Assembly (NCBI RefSeq): GCF_042650605.1
Contig: NZ_JBHSBN010000005.1
Span: 186,001 to 250,000 of the forward strand
Direction: 5' to 3'
Length of the DNA stretch: 64,000 bases
From: Micromonospora_J zhanjiangensis
Lineage (GTDB): Bacteria; Actinomycetota; Actinomycetes; Mycobacteriales; Micromonosporaceae
Part shown: piece after piece, positions 8,277 to 15,244 of the stretch
How positions within the stretch are numbered: position 1 is the stretch's first letter
How the letters are laid out: each line of letters begins with the position of its first letter
Notes under the pieces: model-generated
The model's input: the letters and a program-made list of their open reading frames with translations, nothing else
Told to the model about the DNA's origin: nothing
Database searches by the model: none
Translations under genes and position numbers: made by a program

Positions 8277-9692
8277 ATGAACAGGCGTGACCTGCTGCGT
8301 CGTACCGCCACGGCCGGTTTGCTGGCGACCCCGGCCGCCGGGCTGCTGTCCGGCTGTGCCCTCGGCGGCGGTGGCGACGACAAGGGCGGCGGCGACAACC
8401 GCGGTCCGAAGAGCGAGCAGAACCCGTTCGGCGTCAAGGAGGACCTGCCGCTGGAGGTGGTCATCTTCAACGGCGGCTTCGGCGAGGAGTACGCCAAGGC
8501 GCACGAGGCGATGTACAAGGAGAAGTACGGCAAGGCGGAGATCAGGCACTCGGCCACCCAGGAGATCAACAAGACGGTCCAGCCGCGGTTCGTCGACGGC
8601 ACCCCGCCGGACGTGCTGAACAACTCCGGCGCCGGCCAGATCGACCCGAACGGCCTGGTCTCCCAGGGTGCCCTCGGTGATCTGAACGAGCTGCTCGCCG
8701 CGCCCAGCCTCGACATCCCGGGCAAGACGGTCAGGGACACCCTGCTGCCCGGCGCCGCCGACGTCGGCACCTACGACGGCAGGTTCCTGGTGCTCAACTA
8801 CACGTACACGGTGTACGGGATCTGGTACTCGACCAAGCTGTTCACCGACCGGGGTTGGCAGTACCCGAAGACCTGGGACGAGCACATCGCCCTGTGCAAG
8901 CAGATCAAGGCCGCCGGCATCGCCCCGTGGACGTACCCCGGCAAGCACCCCCGCTACATGAGCTGGCCGGTGTTGTCCACGGCGATCAAGTTCGGCGGCA
9001 AGCAGGTGGCCACCGCGATCGACAACCTGGAGCCGAACGCCTGGAAGTCGGACGCGATGAAGACCGCCGCCGACGCCTGGCACCAGATCGTCAAGGACGG
9101 CTACATCCTGCCCGGGTCGGCCGGCCTGGACCACGTCCAGTCGCAGACCGCCTGGTGCCAGGGCAAGGCCGCGTTCGTCTCCTGCGGCTCGTGGCTGGAG
9201 AACGAGCAGGCCAAGGTGACCCCGGCCGGGTTCGCCATGACCGTCGCGCCGACGCCCGGCCTGGGCACCGGTGACAAGCTGCCGTTCGAGGCGCTGCGGG
9301 GCACCGCGGGCGAGCCGTTCGTGGTGCCGGCCAAGGCCAAGAACCTGCCCGGCGGCCTGGAGTACCTGCGCGTGATGCTGTCGAAGAAGGGTGCGCAGGA
9401 CTTCACCAGGAAGGTCTCCAGCCTCACCGTGGTGGCCGGCTCGACCGACGGCGTCGAACTGCCGCCGGGCCTGTCCACGGTGACCAAGGCCCTGGCGGCC
9501 TCCGGTGACAACGGCTTCAACTGGGTGTACCCGAACTTCTACCGCAAGCTGGAGCGGGAACTGGTGGACGCGGCCTGCGGGGAGTTCTTCGGCGGCCGGA
9601 TCGGCCCGGACGAGTTCCTCGACCGGTGCCAGCAGGGTGCCGACACGATCGCCAAGGACAGCTCGGTCAAGAAGTACAAGCGCAACGCCTGA
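8277..9692 (+). CDS. ABC transporter substrate-binding lipoprotein, NgcE-like (copy 1)
   Basis: A 471-aa extracellular sugar-binding lipoprotein of the NgcE type, which in Streptomyces captures N-acetylglucosamine and N,N'-diacetylchitobiose. The N-terminus is MNRRDLLRRTATAGLLATPA ending in a lipobox LLSGC with acylated Cys27; the twin arginines suggest Tat export. Further blocks are EVVIFNGGFGEEYAKAHEAM, GIWYSTKLFTDRGWQYPKTW and GSWLENEQAKVTPAGF. GAGGAG at 8266-8271 lies 5 nt before the ATG. It heads an operon with two permeases (gap 15 nt). A second, clearly homologous binding protein lies at 15245-16681. The 166-nt upstream region is divergent with the acyltransferase gene and contains AGAAATTCT, a small palindrome. 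Confidence 0.87.
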   Translation: MNRRDLLRRTATAGLLATPAAGLLSGCALGGGGDDKGGGDNRGPKSEQNPFGVKEDLPLEVVIFNGGFGEEYAKAHEAMYKEKYGKAEIRHSATQEINKTVQPRFVDGTPPDVLNNSGAGQIDPNGLVSQGALGDLNELLAAPSLDIPGKTVRDTLLPGAADVGTYDGRFLVLNYTYTVYGIWYSTKLFTDRGWQYPKTWDEHIALCKQIKAAGIAPWTYPGKHPRYMSWPVLSTAIKFGGKQVATAIDNLEPNAWKSDAMKTAADAWHQIVKDGYILPGSAGLDHVQSQTAWCQGKAAFVSCGSWLENEQAKVTPAGFAMTVAPTPGLGTGDKLPFEALRGTAGEPFVVPAKAKNLPGGLEYLRVMLSKKGAQDFTRKVSSLTVVAGSTDGVELPPGLSTVTKALAASGDNGFNWVYPNFYRKLERELVDAACGEFFGGRIGPDEFLDRCQQGADTIAKDSSVKKYKRNA

Positions 9693-9707
9693 GGAGAGCG
9701 TCGTCCC

Positions 9708-10616
9708 GTGCGACACGGCAAATATCCGCTGATCATCACCTTCCTGGTGCCGCCGCTGCTGCTGTACGGCGTCTTCGTGCTGTCGCCGTACCTGCAGGCG
9801 TTCCAGATCTCCACCACCGACTGGCTGGGCTACTCGCCGAACGCCAACTTCGTCGGCGGGGAGAACTTCACCCGGCTGTTCCGGGACGGGTACGTCTGGA
9901 ACGCGATCACGAACAACGCGATCATGCTTGCCGTGGTGCCGGTGGTGACCATCTTCCTCGGCCTGTTCTTCGCCGCCATGCTCAACATGGGCGGCCGCGG
10001 CGACCGGGCCGGCGTGACCGGGGTCCGTGGCTCGGCGTTCTACCGGCTGGTCTACTTCTTCCCGCAGGTGCTCTCGGTGGTGATCATCGCACTGCTGTGG
10101 AAGGAGGTCTACAACCCGAACAGCGGCCTGCTCAACGGCGCGTTGCGGGCGGTCGGCCTGGCCACCCCGGCCTGGCTCGGCGACCCGGACACCGCCTTCT
10201 GGTGCGTGTTGGTGGTGATGGTCTGGAGCAACGTCGGCTTCTACGTGGTGCTGTTCGGCGCCGCGATGTCGGCGATCCCCCGGGACATCTACGAGGCGGT
10301 GATGCTGGACGGCGCGTCCCGGTGGGTGACCCTGCGACGGGTGACCATCCCGCTGCTGTGGGACACCGTGCAGGTGGCCTGGATCTACCTCGCCATCGCC
10401 GCGCTGGACGGCTTCATCCTGGTGCAGCAGATGACCGACGGCGGACCCGACTTCTCCTCCGACGTGATCGGCCTGCGGATGTACAACACCGCGTTCGGTT
10501 CGGAGACCAAGTTCGGCTACGCCTCGGCGATCGGCGTGGTGATGTTCTTCATGACCCTGTCGGTGGCGGTGCTGGCACTGCGCACCTCGCGGCGCGAACG
10601 GATCGAGTACTCGTGA
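9708..10616 (+). CDS. sugar ABC transporter permease, NgcF-like (copy 1)
   Basis: A 302-aa MalF-type permease forming one half of the membrane channel for the sugar bound by the preceding lipoprotein. Six hydrophobic segments are visible, beginning KYPLIITFLVPPLLLYGVFV. The cytoplasmic coupling loop reads DIYEAVMLDGASRWVTLRRV, the EAA motif that docks the ATPase, followed by TIPLLWDTVQVAW. It follows the binding-protein gene after 15 nt, starts with GTG, and overlaps the next permease by 4 nt (GTGA), implying translational coupling. No ATP-binding gene is in the operon, typical for actinobacterial sugar importers that share MsiK. The paralogue at 16695-17606 shares the same block order. Confidence 0.88.
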   Translation: MRHGKYPLIITFLVPPLLLYGVFVLSPYLQAFQISTTDWLGYSPNANFVGGENFTRLFRDGYVWNAITNNAIMLAVVPVVTIFLGLFFAAMLNMGGRGDRAGVTGVRGSAFYRLVYFFPQVLSVVIIALLWKEVYNPNSGLLNGALRAVGLATPAWLGDPDTAFWCVLVVMVWSNVGFYVVLFGAAMSAIPRDIYEAVMLDGASRWVTLRRVTIPLLWDTVQVAWIYLAIAALDGFILVQQMTDGGPDFSSDVIGLRMYNTAFGSETKFGYASAIGVVMFFMTLSVAVLALRTSRRERIEYS

Positions 10617-11509
10617 CCACTGTGGACGTCAAGGCCGAGGCCGCCCCGGCGGCCCGCTCGGGAGACCGGCCGCCGCGCCGCGAGTTGGGCGTGGCGAACG
10701 CCTTCTCACACGGCTTCCTGCTGCTGTGGGCGGCGCTGACCGTGCTGCCCCTGCTGTGGATGATGATGGGCTCGTTCAAGAACGACGCGGAGATCCTCGG
10801 CAGCCCGTGGAGCCTGCCCGGCGCGCTGCGGTTCGATAACTGGGCCCGGGCCTGGACCGAGGCGCACATCGGCCGGTACTTCCTGAACAGCGTGATCGTG
10901 GTGACCGGCTCGTTGACCCTCACCATGCTGCTCGGCGCCGCCGCGGCGTACGTCTTCGCCCGCTACGAGTTCCGCGGCCGGCAGTTCGCCTACTACCTGT
11001 TCGTCGGCGGGATGATGTTCCCGGTCTTCCTCGCCCTGGTGCCGCTGTTCTTCGTGGTGCGCAACGCCGGGCTGTTCAACAACTGGATCGGCCTGATGCT
11101 GGTCTACGCGGCCTACTCGCTGCCGTTCACGGTCTTCTTCCTGACCGCGTTCTTCCGTACCCTGCCCAGCACGGTGGCCGAGGCGGCCCTGATCGACGGG
11201 TGCGGACACTTCCAGGTGTTCTTCCGGGTGATGCTGCCGATGGCCCGGCCGGGGCTGATCAGCGTGGCCATCTTCAACTTCCTCACCCACTGGAACCAGT
11301 TCATCCTGCCCCAGGTGCTGATGCAGGGCGACGAGTCGAAGTGGGTGCTGGCCCAGGGCCTCGCCGCGCTCGCGGTCAGCCAGGGCTACCAGGGCGACTT
11401 CTCCGGCCTGTTCGCCGGCCTCACCATCGCGATGTTGCCCGTCCTCGCGGTCTACGTGATGTTCCAGCGTCAGATCCAGTCCGGCCTGACCGCCGGGCAG
11501 CTCAAGTAG
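10613..11509 (+). CDS. sugar ABC transporter permease, NgcG-like (copy 1)
   Basis: A 298-aa MalG-type permease, partner of the preceding one. The start GTG at 10613 overlaps the previous stop in GTGA. An N-terminal cytoplasmic tail of about 25 residues (VTTVDVKAEAAPAARSGDRP) precedes helix 1 at HGFLLLWAALTVLPLLWMMM. The EAA loop is STVAEAALIDGCGHFQVFFR near residue 185, followed by VMLPMARPGLISVAIFNFLT. It ends QRQIQSGLTAGQLK, almost identical to the end of the paralogue at 17606-18538 (QRQIQSGLTSGAVK). The longer open frame upstream is only an out-of-phase reading of the NgcF gene. Confidence 0.88.
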   Translation: MTTVDVKAEAAPAARSGDRPPRRELGVANAFSHGFLLLWAALTVLPLLWMMMGSFKNDAEILGSPWSLPGALRFDNWARAWTEAHIGRYFLNSVIVVTGSLTLTMLLGAAAAYVFARYEFRGRQFAYYLFVGGMMFPVFLALVPLFFVVRNAGLFNNWIGLMLVYAAYSLPFTVFFLTAFFRTLPSTVAEAALIDGCGHFQVFFRVMLPMARPGLISVAIFNFLTHWNQFILPQVLMQGDESKWVLAQGLAALAVSQGYQGDFSGLFAGLTIAMLPVLAVYVMFQRQIQSGLTAGQLK

Positions 11510-11561
11510 TCCGACCACCCGGGATCGACGGCGGAGTGTGATCCAGGTCACCGACGACGGA

Positions 11562-11586
11562 GAACCCGGCGCGGGATCATGTCGTC
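11562..11586 (+). promoter_or_regulatory. candidate ECF-type promoter, nearly leaderless, for the sigma gene
   Basis: GAAC at 11562-11565 and CGTC at 11583-11586 are separated by 17 nt. This resembles the -35 (GGAAC-like) and -10 (CGTC/CGTT) elements of many group-IV sigma factors. Transcription would start about 8-10 nt after the -10 box, almost exactly at the GTG of the sigma gene (11596), and no ribosome-binding site precedes that GTG. Seen: the spacing and the missing Shine-Dalgarno. Inferred: autoregulation and a leaderless transcript. Confidence 0.35.
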
Positions 11587-11595
11587 CTGCCTGAT

Positions 11596-12147
11596 GTGAG
11601 ACGAAGTCTGGACGAGCTCGACGAGGGCGAGCTGGTGCGCCGCGTCGCGCGGGGCGACCGGCGCGCGTTCGACGAGTTGTACCGGCGTACCGCTCCCTGG
11701 TTGACGGTCCGGCTGCGGCGACGCTGCGCCGACCAGGACGTGGTGGCCGAGGTGCTGCAGGAGACCTACCTGGCGGTGTGGCGGTCCGCGGGCAGCCAGG
11801 CGAGCGCCGCGGCCGGCGGCAGCGCGCTGGGCTGGCTGTGGACGATCGCGGCCCACCGCCTGGTCGACGCGTTCCGCAGCCGGGCCCGCCGGGAGCGCGT
11901 CCCGGCGGTACGGACCTTCGAGGCGGTGGCGCCCGCGGCCGAGGAGCAGGCGTTGGCCGGTCGACTCGACGGCGACCTGGAACGCGCCCTGCTGGCGTTG
12001 CCGCCGGAGCTGCGCCAGGTGCTGCGGGCGATGGTCCTCGACGGGTTGACCGTGCGGGAGACCTCGGTGCTGCTCGGGATGCCGGAGGGCACCGTGAAGA
12101 CCCGGGCCCGGCGGGCCCGGATCGCGTTGCGGGAGGCGCTGTCATGA
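11596..12147 (+). CDS. ECF (group IV) RNA polymerase sigma factor
   Basis: A 183-aa sigma-70 family protein with only regions 2 and 4. Region 2 (residues 10-85) includes RVARGDRRAFDELYRR, DVVAEVLQETYLAVWR and ALGWLWTIAAHRLVDAFRSR. Region 4 (about 128-180) includes LPPELRQVLRAMVLDGLT, the helix-turn-helix VRETSVLLGMPEGTVKTRAR. Its stop overlaps the start of the next gene (ATGA at 12144-12147), whose product has an HxxxCxxC zinc-binding motif, so it is probably held inactive by that membrane anti-sigma factor. It sits between a GlcNAc-type transport operon and a GlcNAc-type kinase, but nothing in the sequence ties its regulon to those genes. The GTG start lacks a Shine-Dalgarno. Confidence 0.9.
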   Translation: MRRSLDELDEGELVRRVARGDRRAFDELYRRTAPWLTVRLRRRCADQDVVAEVLQETYLAVWRSAGSQASAAAGGSALGWLWTIAAHRLVDAFRSRARRERVPAVRTFEAVAPAAEEQALAGRLDGDLERALLALPPELRQVLRAMVLDGLTVRETSVLLGMPEGTVKTRARRARIALREALS

Positions 12148-12938
12148 GCCCGTGTCCCCGACCGGACCTGATCTCCCGGTACGCCGCGGGTGACGTCGGA
12201 CTCGACGACGCCGCGGGGTGGGCGGTGGAGGCGCACCTGGAGTCCTGCGCGTCCTGCCGGGCCCTGCTCGTCGACGCCGTCGACCCGCCGACCCAGGACT
12301 TGCTGGACCGGGTGGCGCGGACCGTCGCCGCCGGAATCGCCGTCGGTCCCGCCCCGGTGCGCCGTCGCCCGTGGCGGCGTACCGGTGTGTTGGGCCGGTC
12401 CCTGCCCTGGCTGGCGGTCGCCGCGGGCCTGATGCTGGCGGCCGTCGGCTTCGAGAAGGTCTACCCCGACCTGCCGTCGCTGGTGCTGTTGGTGGCGCCG
12501 GTGGCGCCGCTGCTGCCGGTGGCCGCGGCCTGGAGCCGGCGGACCGATCCCGCCTGGGAACTGCTGGTCAGCACGCCCCGCAACGGGTTGGGCCTGCTGC
12601 TGCGGCGGACTCTGACGGTGCTGGCGGTGGTGCTGCCGGTGCTGGCGGCGGCGGGGTGGGGGACCGGGCACTCCCCGGCGCTGTGGTTGCTGCCGTGCCT
12701 GGCCTTCACCGCCGGAAGCCTGGCGCTGGGCGCGCTGGTGGGGGTGGACCGGGCCGCGGTCGGACTGGCGGCGGCATGGGCCGCGGGGGTGATCGTGCCG
12801 AGCATCTCGGTCGGGCACCTGCCCGCCGTCCTGGGCGCCGGCAGTTGGCCCGGCTGGGCCGCGGTCACCGGGGCGCTGACCGCGGCGGTGTCCCTGCGCG
12901 CCGCCGGAATCCGCCGCCCGGGCGGCCACCGGTCCTGA
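12144..12938 (+). CDS. zinc-finger membrane anti-sigma factor
   Basis: A 264-aa membrane protein. The cytoplasmic N-terminus carries the zf-HC2 anti-sigma motif: His31, Cys35 and Cys38 in the run AHLESCASCRALL. After a linker (PVRRRPWRRTG) come about five or six hydrophobic segments (SLPWLAVAAGLMLAAVGFE, SLVLLVAPVAPLLPVAAAW, TLTVLAVVLPVLAAAGW, and others). The family binds and sequesters the cognate ECF sigma and releases it on an envelope signal. The 4-nt overlap with the sigma gene assures coupled synthesis. It is larger than simple one-helix anti-sigma factors; the multi-helix C-terminal part may be the sensor or may partner an ABC-type protein not present here. Confidence 0.82.
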   Translation: MSPCPRPDLISRYAAGDVGLDDAAGWAVEAHLESCASCRALLVDAVDPPTQDLLDRVARTVAAGIAVGPAPVRRRPWRRTGVLGRSLPWLAVAAGLMLAAVGFEKVYPDLPSLVLLVAPVAPLLPVAAAWSRRTDPAWELLVSTPRNGLGLLLRRTLTVLAVVLPVLAAAGWGTGHSPALWLLPCLAFTAGSLALGALVGVDRAAVGLAAAWAAGVIVPSISVGHLPAVLGAGSWPGWAAVTGALTAAVSLRAAGIRRPGGHRS

Positions 12939-12950
12939 CTCCGCGTCCGG

Positions 12951-13014
12951 CCGTCCGCCCGGTCAGCCGTCCGCCCGGTCAGCCGTCCGCCCGGTCAGCC
13001 GTCCGCCCGGTCAG
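12951..13014. repeat. four perfect tandem copies of a 16-bp unit
   Basis: The unit CCGTCCGCCCGGTCAG occurs four times without mismatch at 12951, 12967, 12983 and 12999. It fills the gap between the convergent anti-sigma and kinase genes, and the last copy supplies the kinase stop codon. A copy-number-variable minisatellite is the simplest reading; a regulatory role is unknown. Confidence 0.9.
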
Positions 13015-14033
13015 ACCCTGCTCGCCGCGGTGTCCCGGTCGGACCCGGGGCCGAGCAGCCGCCGGTGCAGGCGCGTCGCGCGTTCGGCGTCGACCCCGGG
13101 CAGCGTACGGGCGGCGAGCCAGGCGGCCGCGACGGCGCCGTCCCCGGCGACGGCCAGCGGCGCCGCCGGCCACCGGTTACCCAGCATCAGCGTGACGGCC
13201 TCGGCCAACGGCGTGCCCCCGGTGAGCAGCCCGCCGCCGAGCACCACCGGCCCGGTCGCCTCGGCCGGCCGGATCCGGGCCACGCTGTCGGACAGCTGCC
13301 CGGCGGCGTCGGTGACGATCGCCGCCGCGGTGGGGTCGCCGTCCCGGGCGGCCCGGACCACCAGCGGCGCGAGTTCGGCCAGCTCCACCGGCGGACGGCG
13401 GGTGACCGTCTGCACCAGCGCGTCGACGGTGTCCCGGGGGCGGTCGGCGACCCGGGCCGAGCCGAGCAGCTCGGTGAGCACGGCCGCGCCGAACGGGCCG
13501 GCCGCCGGACCGCTGTCCAGGGCGGCCAGGGTCCGCCGGACGGCCTCCCGGCCCAGCCAGAAGCCGGATCCGGCGTCGCCGAGCAACCAGCCGTGCCCGT
13601 CGGCGACCCGGCCCAGGGCCAGGTCCCGGACCTCGGCGGCGATCGCCCCGGTGCCGGCGATCAGCACGGTCCCGCTCGACGCCGCGGTGCCGGACGCGTA
13701 CGCGACCAGGGCGTCGCCCCGGACCTGGTAGTCGCAGCGCAGGCCGGCCTCCCGCCAGGCCCGGTCGAACGCCACCCGGCCGGCCGGGTCGGCCGACAAC
13801 CGGCCGGCCCCGGCGAGCCCGATCAGACCGGCGCCGACCCGGCCCGGATCGACGCCGACCAACGCCGATTCCAGCGCCGTACGCAGCGCCTCGGCGGCCC
13901 GGTCCGCGCCGTGGCTGGTCGGGTTTCCGCCGCCGGCGCGTCCGGTGCCGAGCCGCTCACCGTCGAGGGAGACGACCGCCGCCCGGGTCGACGTGCCGCC
14001 GACGTCGAGGCCGACCACCACCGTGTCGGACAT
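13011..14033 (-). CDS. N-acetylglucosamine kinase-type BadF/BadG/BcrA/BcrD ATPase
   Basis: A 340-aa sugar kinase of the ASKHA fold. The N-terminal phosphate-1 loop is VVGLDVGGTSTRAAVVSLDG; phosphate-2 is seen in AASSGTVLIAGTGAIAAEVR; the DGHGWLLGDAGSGFWLGREA block near residue 140 is characteristic of the N-acetylglucosamine kinase branch. The adenosine region is VVLGGGLLTGGTPLAEAV. ATG 14033 is chosen because GGAGGAGG precedes it at about 10 nt; an upstream in-frame start (14138) adds 35 residues without homology-like content. It would phosphorylate incoming GlcNAc in the cytoplasm, fitting its place between two GlcNAc-type importers and divergent from an RpiR/SIS regulator. Glucosamine or other N-acyl hexosamines remain possible substrates. 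Confidence 0.85.
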   Translation of the reverse strand: MSDTVVVGLDVGGTSTRAAVVSLDGERLGTGRAGGGNPTSHGADRAAEALRTALESALVGVDPGRVGAGLIGLAGAGRLSADPAGRVAFDRAWREAGLRCDYQVRGDALVAYASGTAASSGTVLIAGTGAIAAEVRDLALGRVADGHGWLLGDAGSGFWLGREAVRRTLAALDSGPAAGPFGAAVLTELLGSARVADRPRDTVDALVQTVTRRPPVELAELAPLVVRAARDGDPTAAAIVTDAAGQLSDSVARIRPAEATGPVVLGGGLLTGGTPLAEAVTLMLGNRWPAAPLAVAGDGAVAAAWLAARTLPGVDAERATRLHRRLLGPGSDRDTAASRV

Positions 14034-14138
14034 CCGCCGCGCCTCCTCCCACCACCCGGACAGGTCCCGTCCATGCTGGTCGGCCGGGCTTTGCCGGGCA
14101 AGTGGTGCCGGCCCGGTCCGGTCGCCGCTCCAGGTCAC

Positions 14139-14150
14139 AGTTTGAAAACT
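14139..14150. promoter_or_regulatory. candidate operator palindrome upstream of the kinase gene
   Basis: AGTTTGAAAACT consists of perfect 5-bp arms AGTTT/AAACT around GA. It lies 106 bp upstream of the kinase start in the 203-bp region shared with the divergent RpiR gene. A regulator-binding role is inferred from symmetry and position only. Confidence 0.4.
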
Positions 14151-14183
14151 TCGCCCACCGCCGTTGACACGGAGGGGGGTTCA

Positions 14184-14209
14184 GTAAGAACTTTTACCAC
14201 TAACAGTTA
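14184..14209. promoter_or_regulatory. AT-rich palindromes upstream of the RpiR gene
   Basis: Two symmetric elements lie in an AT-rich patch that is unusual for this window: the imperfect palindrome GTAAGAACTTTTAC (14184-14197) and TAACAGTTA (14201-14209). They end 28 bp before the RpiR start. Autoregulatory binding by the RpiR protein is inferred. TTGACA at 14164-14169 could be a -35 box, but no good -10 follows at 17 bp. Confidence 0.35.
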
Positions 14210-14236
14210 ACACTCTTTCGTGATGAAGGGCCTTCG

Positions 14237-15193
14237 ATGGTTGAGCACGGGATGGGCACCGGCGCGGTGGGCGCGGGCATCGACGCCATCCCGGTCGACC
14301 GGCGGGCGCCGCTGCCGCCGACGGACAGCGTGCTGGCCCGCATCCGGTCCCAGCTGACCGAGTTCACCGGCGCCCTGCAACGGGTCGCCGACCAGGTGCT
14401 CGCCGATCCGGCCGGCGCGGCCCGGGCCACCATCGTGGAACTCGCCGAGCGCAGCGGTACGTCGCCCGCGACCGTCACCCGGTTCTGCCGGGCGCTCGGC
14501 TTCGAGGGCTACGCCGGGCTGCGGCTCGGCATCGCCGCGGAGACCGGCCGGGCCCGGTCCGCCGGCTGGAGCGTCGACATCGGACGCGAGATCCAGCCCG
14601 GCGACCCGCTCGACCGGGTACTCGACCAGATCATGGCGGCCGACACCCGGGCCATGCACGACACCGCCGCCCTGCTCGACCTCGACGAGGTGGCCCGGGC
14701 GGCCGAGGCGATCGCCGGCGCCGACCGGGTCAACATCTTCGGCGCCAGCGGCAGCGCCCTGGTCGGCGAGGAGATGCAGTTCAGCCTGCACCGCATCGGG
14801 GTGGCCGCCTGGGCCTGGAGCGACGTGCACGAGGGACTGGCCGGCGCGGCGTTGCTGCGTCCCGGCGACGTCGCGCTCGGCGTCTCGCACAGCGGGCAGA
14901 CCCGGGAGACCATCGAACTGCTCGCCGAGGCGGGCAGCCACGGCGCCACCACCGTCGCGCTGACCAGCTTTCCCCGTTCGGAGCTGGCCGAACTGGCCGA
15001 CATCGTGCTGCTCACCGCCAGCCAGGCCACCACCTTCCGGCCGGACGCGCTCTCCGCCCGGCATCCCCAACTGGTCGTGCTGGACCTGCTCTACATCGCG
15101 GTGGCCCAGCGCACCCACGACCGCGCCCACGCGGCGTTCCAACGCACCGCGCAGGCCGTCCAGGGCCACAAGTCGGCCGGCCGCCCCACCTGA
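14237..15193 (+). CDS. MurR/RpiR family transcriptional regulator with SIS domain
   Basis: A 318-aa regulator. The N-terminal RpiR helix-turn-helix (residues about 20-95) contains LADPAGAARATIVELAERSG and TSPATVTRFCRALGFEGYAG. The C-terminal SIS sugar-phosphate-binding domain (about 125-270) contains NIFGASGSALVGEEMQFSLH and VALGVSHSGQTRETIELLAE. Such proteins respond to amino-sugar phosphates, here most plausibly GlcNAc-6-phosphate made by the divergent kinase. The next gene, a second NgcE-like lipoprotein, begins 52 nt downstream on the same strand, so regulator and importer 2 are probably one transcriptional unit. ATG 14237 is the first start in frame; its short N-terminal extension before the helix-turn-helix is not conserved-looking, so a later start is possible. 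Confidence 0.9.
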   Translation: MVEHGMGTGAVGAGIDAIPVDRRAPLPPTDSVLARIRSQLTEFTGALQRVADQVLADPAGAARATIVELAERSGTSPATVTRFCRALGFEGYAGLRLGIAAETGRARSAGWSVDIGREIQPGDPLDRVLDQIMAADTRAMHDTAALLDLDEVARAAEAIAGADRVNIFGASGSALVGEEMQFSLHRIGVAAWAWSDVHEGLAGAALLRPGDVALGVSHSGQTRETIELLAEAGSHGATTVALTSFPRSELAELADIVLLTASQATTFRPDALSARHPQLVVLDLLYIAVAQRTHDRAHAAFQRTAQAVQGHKSAGRPT

Positions 15194-15244
15194 AGACGAC
15201 ACCCGACAGGCCGCATCCACCACCAACCATCCGAGGAGAACCCG

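Noticed and set aside
9626..11509. 627-aa frame covering ngcF and ngcG of importer 1
   Set aside because: Its first half is an out-of-phase reading of ngcF; the real NgcG starts at GTG 10613 in a GTGA overlap. The analogous frame 16835-18538 is rejected for the same reason.
12951..13014. Possible CRISPR array
   Set aside because: The units are 16 bp, directly adjacent and have no spacers. The 34-bp repeats at 50562 likewise have no unique spacers.
14164..14169. TTGACA as the RpiR promoter -35 box
   Set aside because: No acceptable -10 element lies 16-18 bp downstream, so it is not annotated as a promoter.
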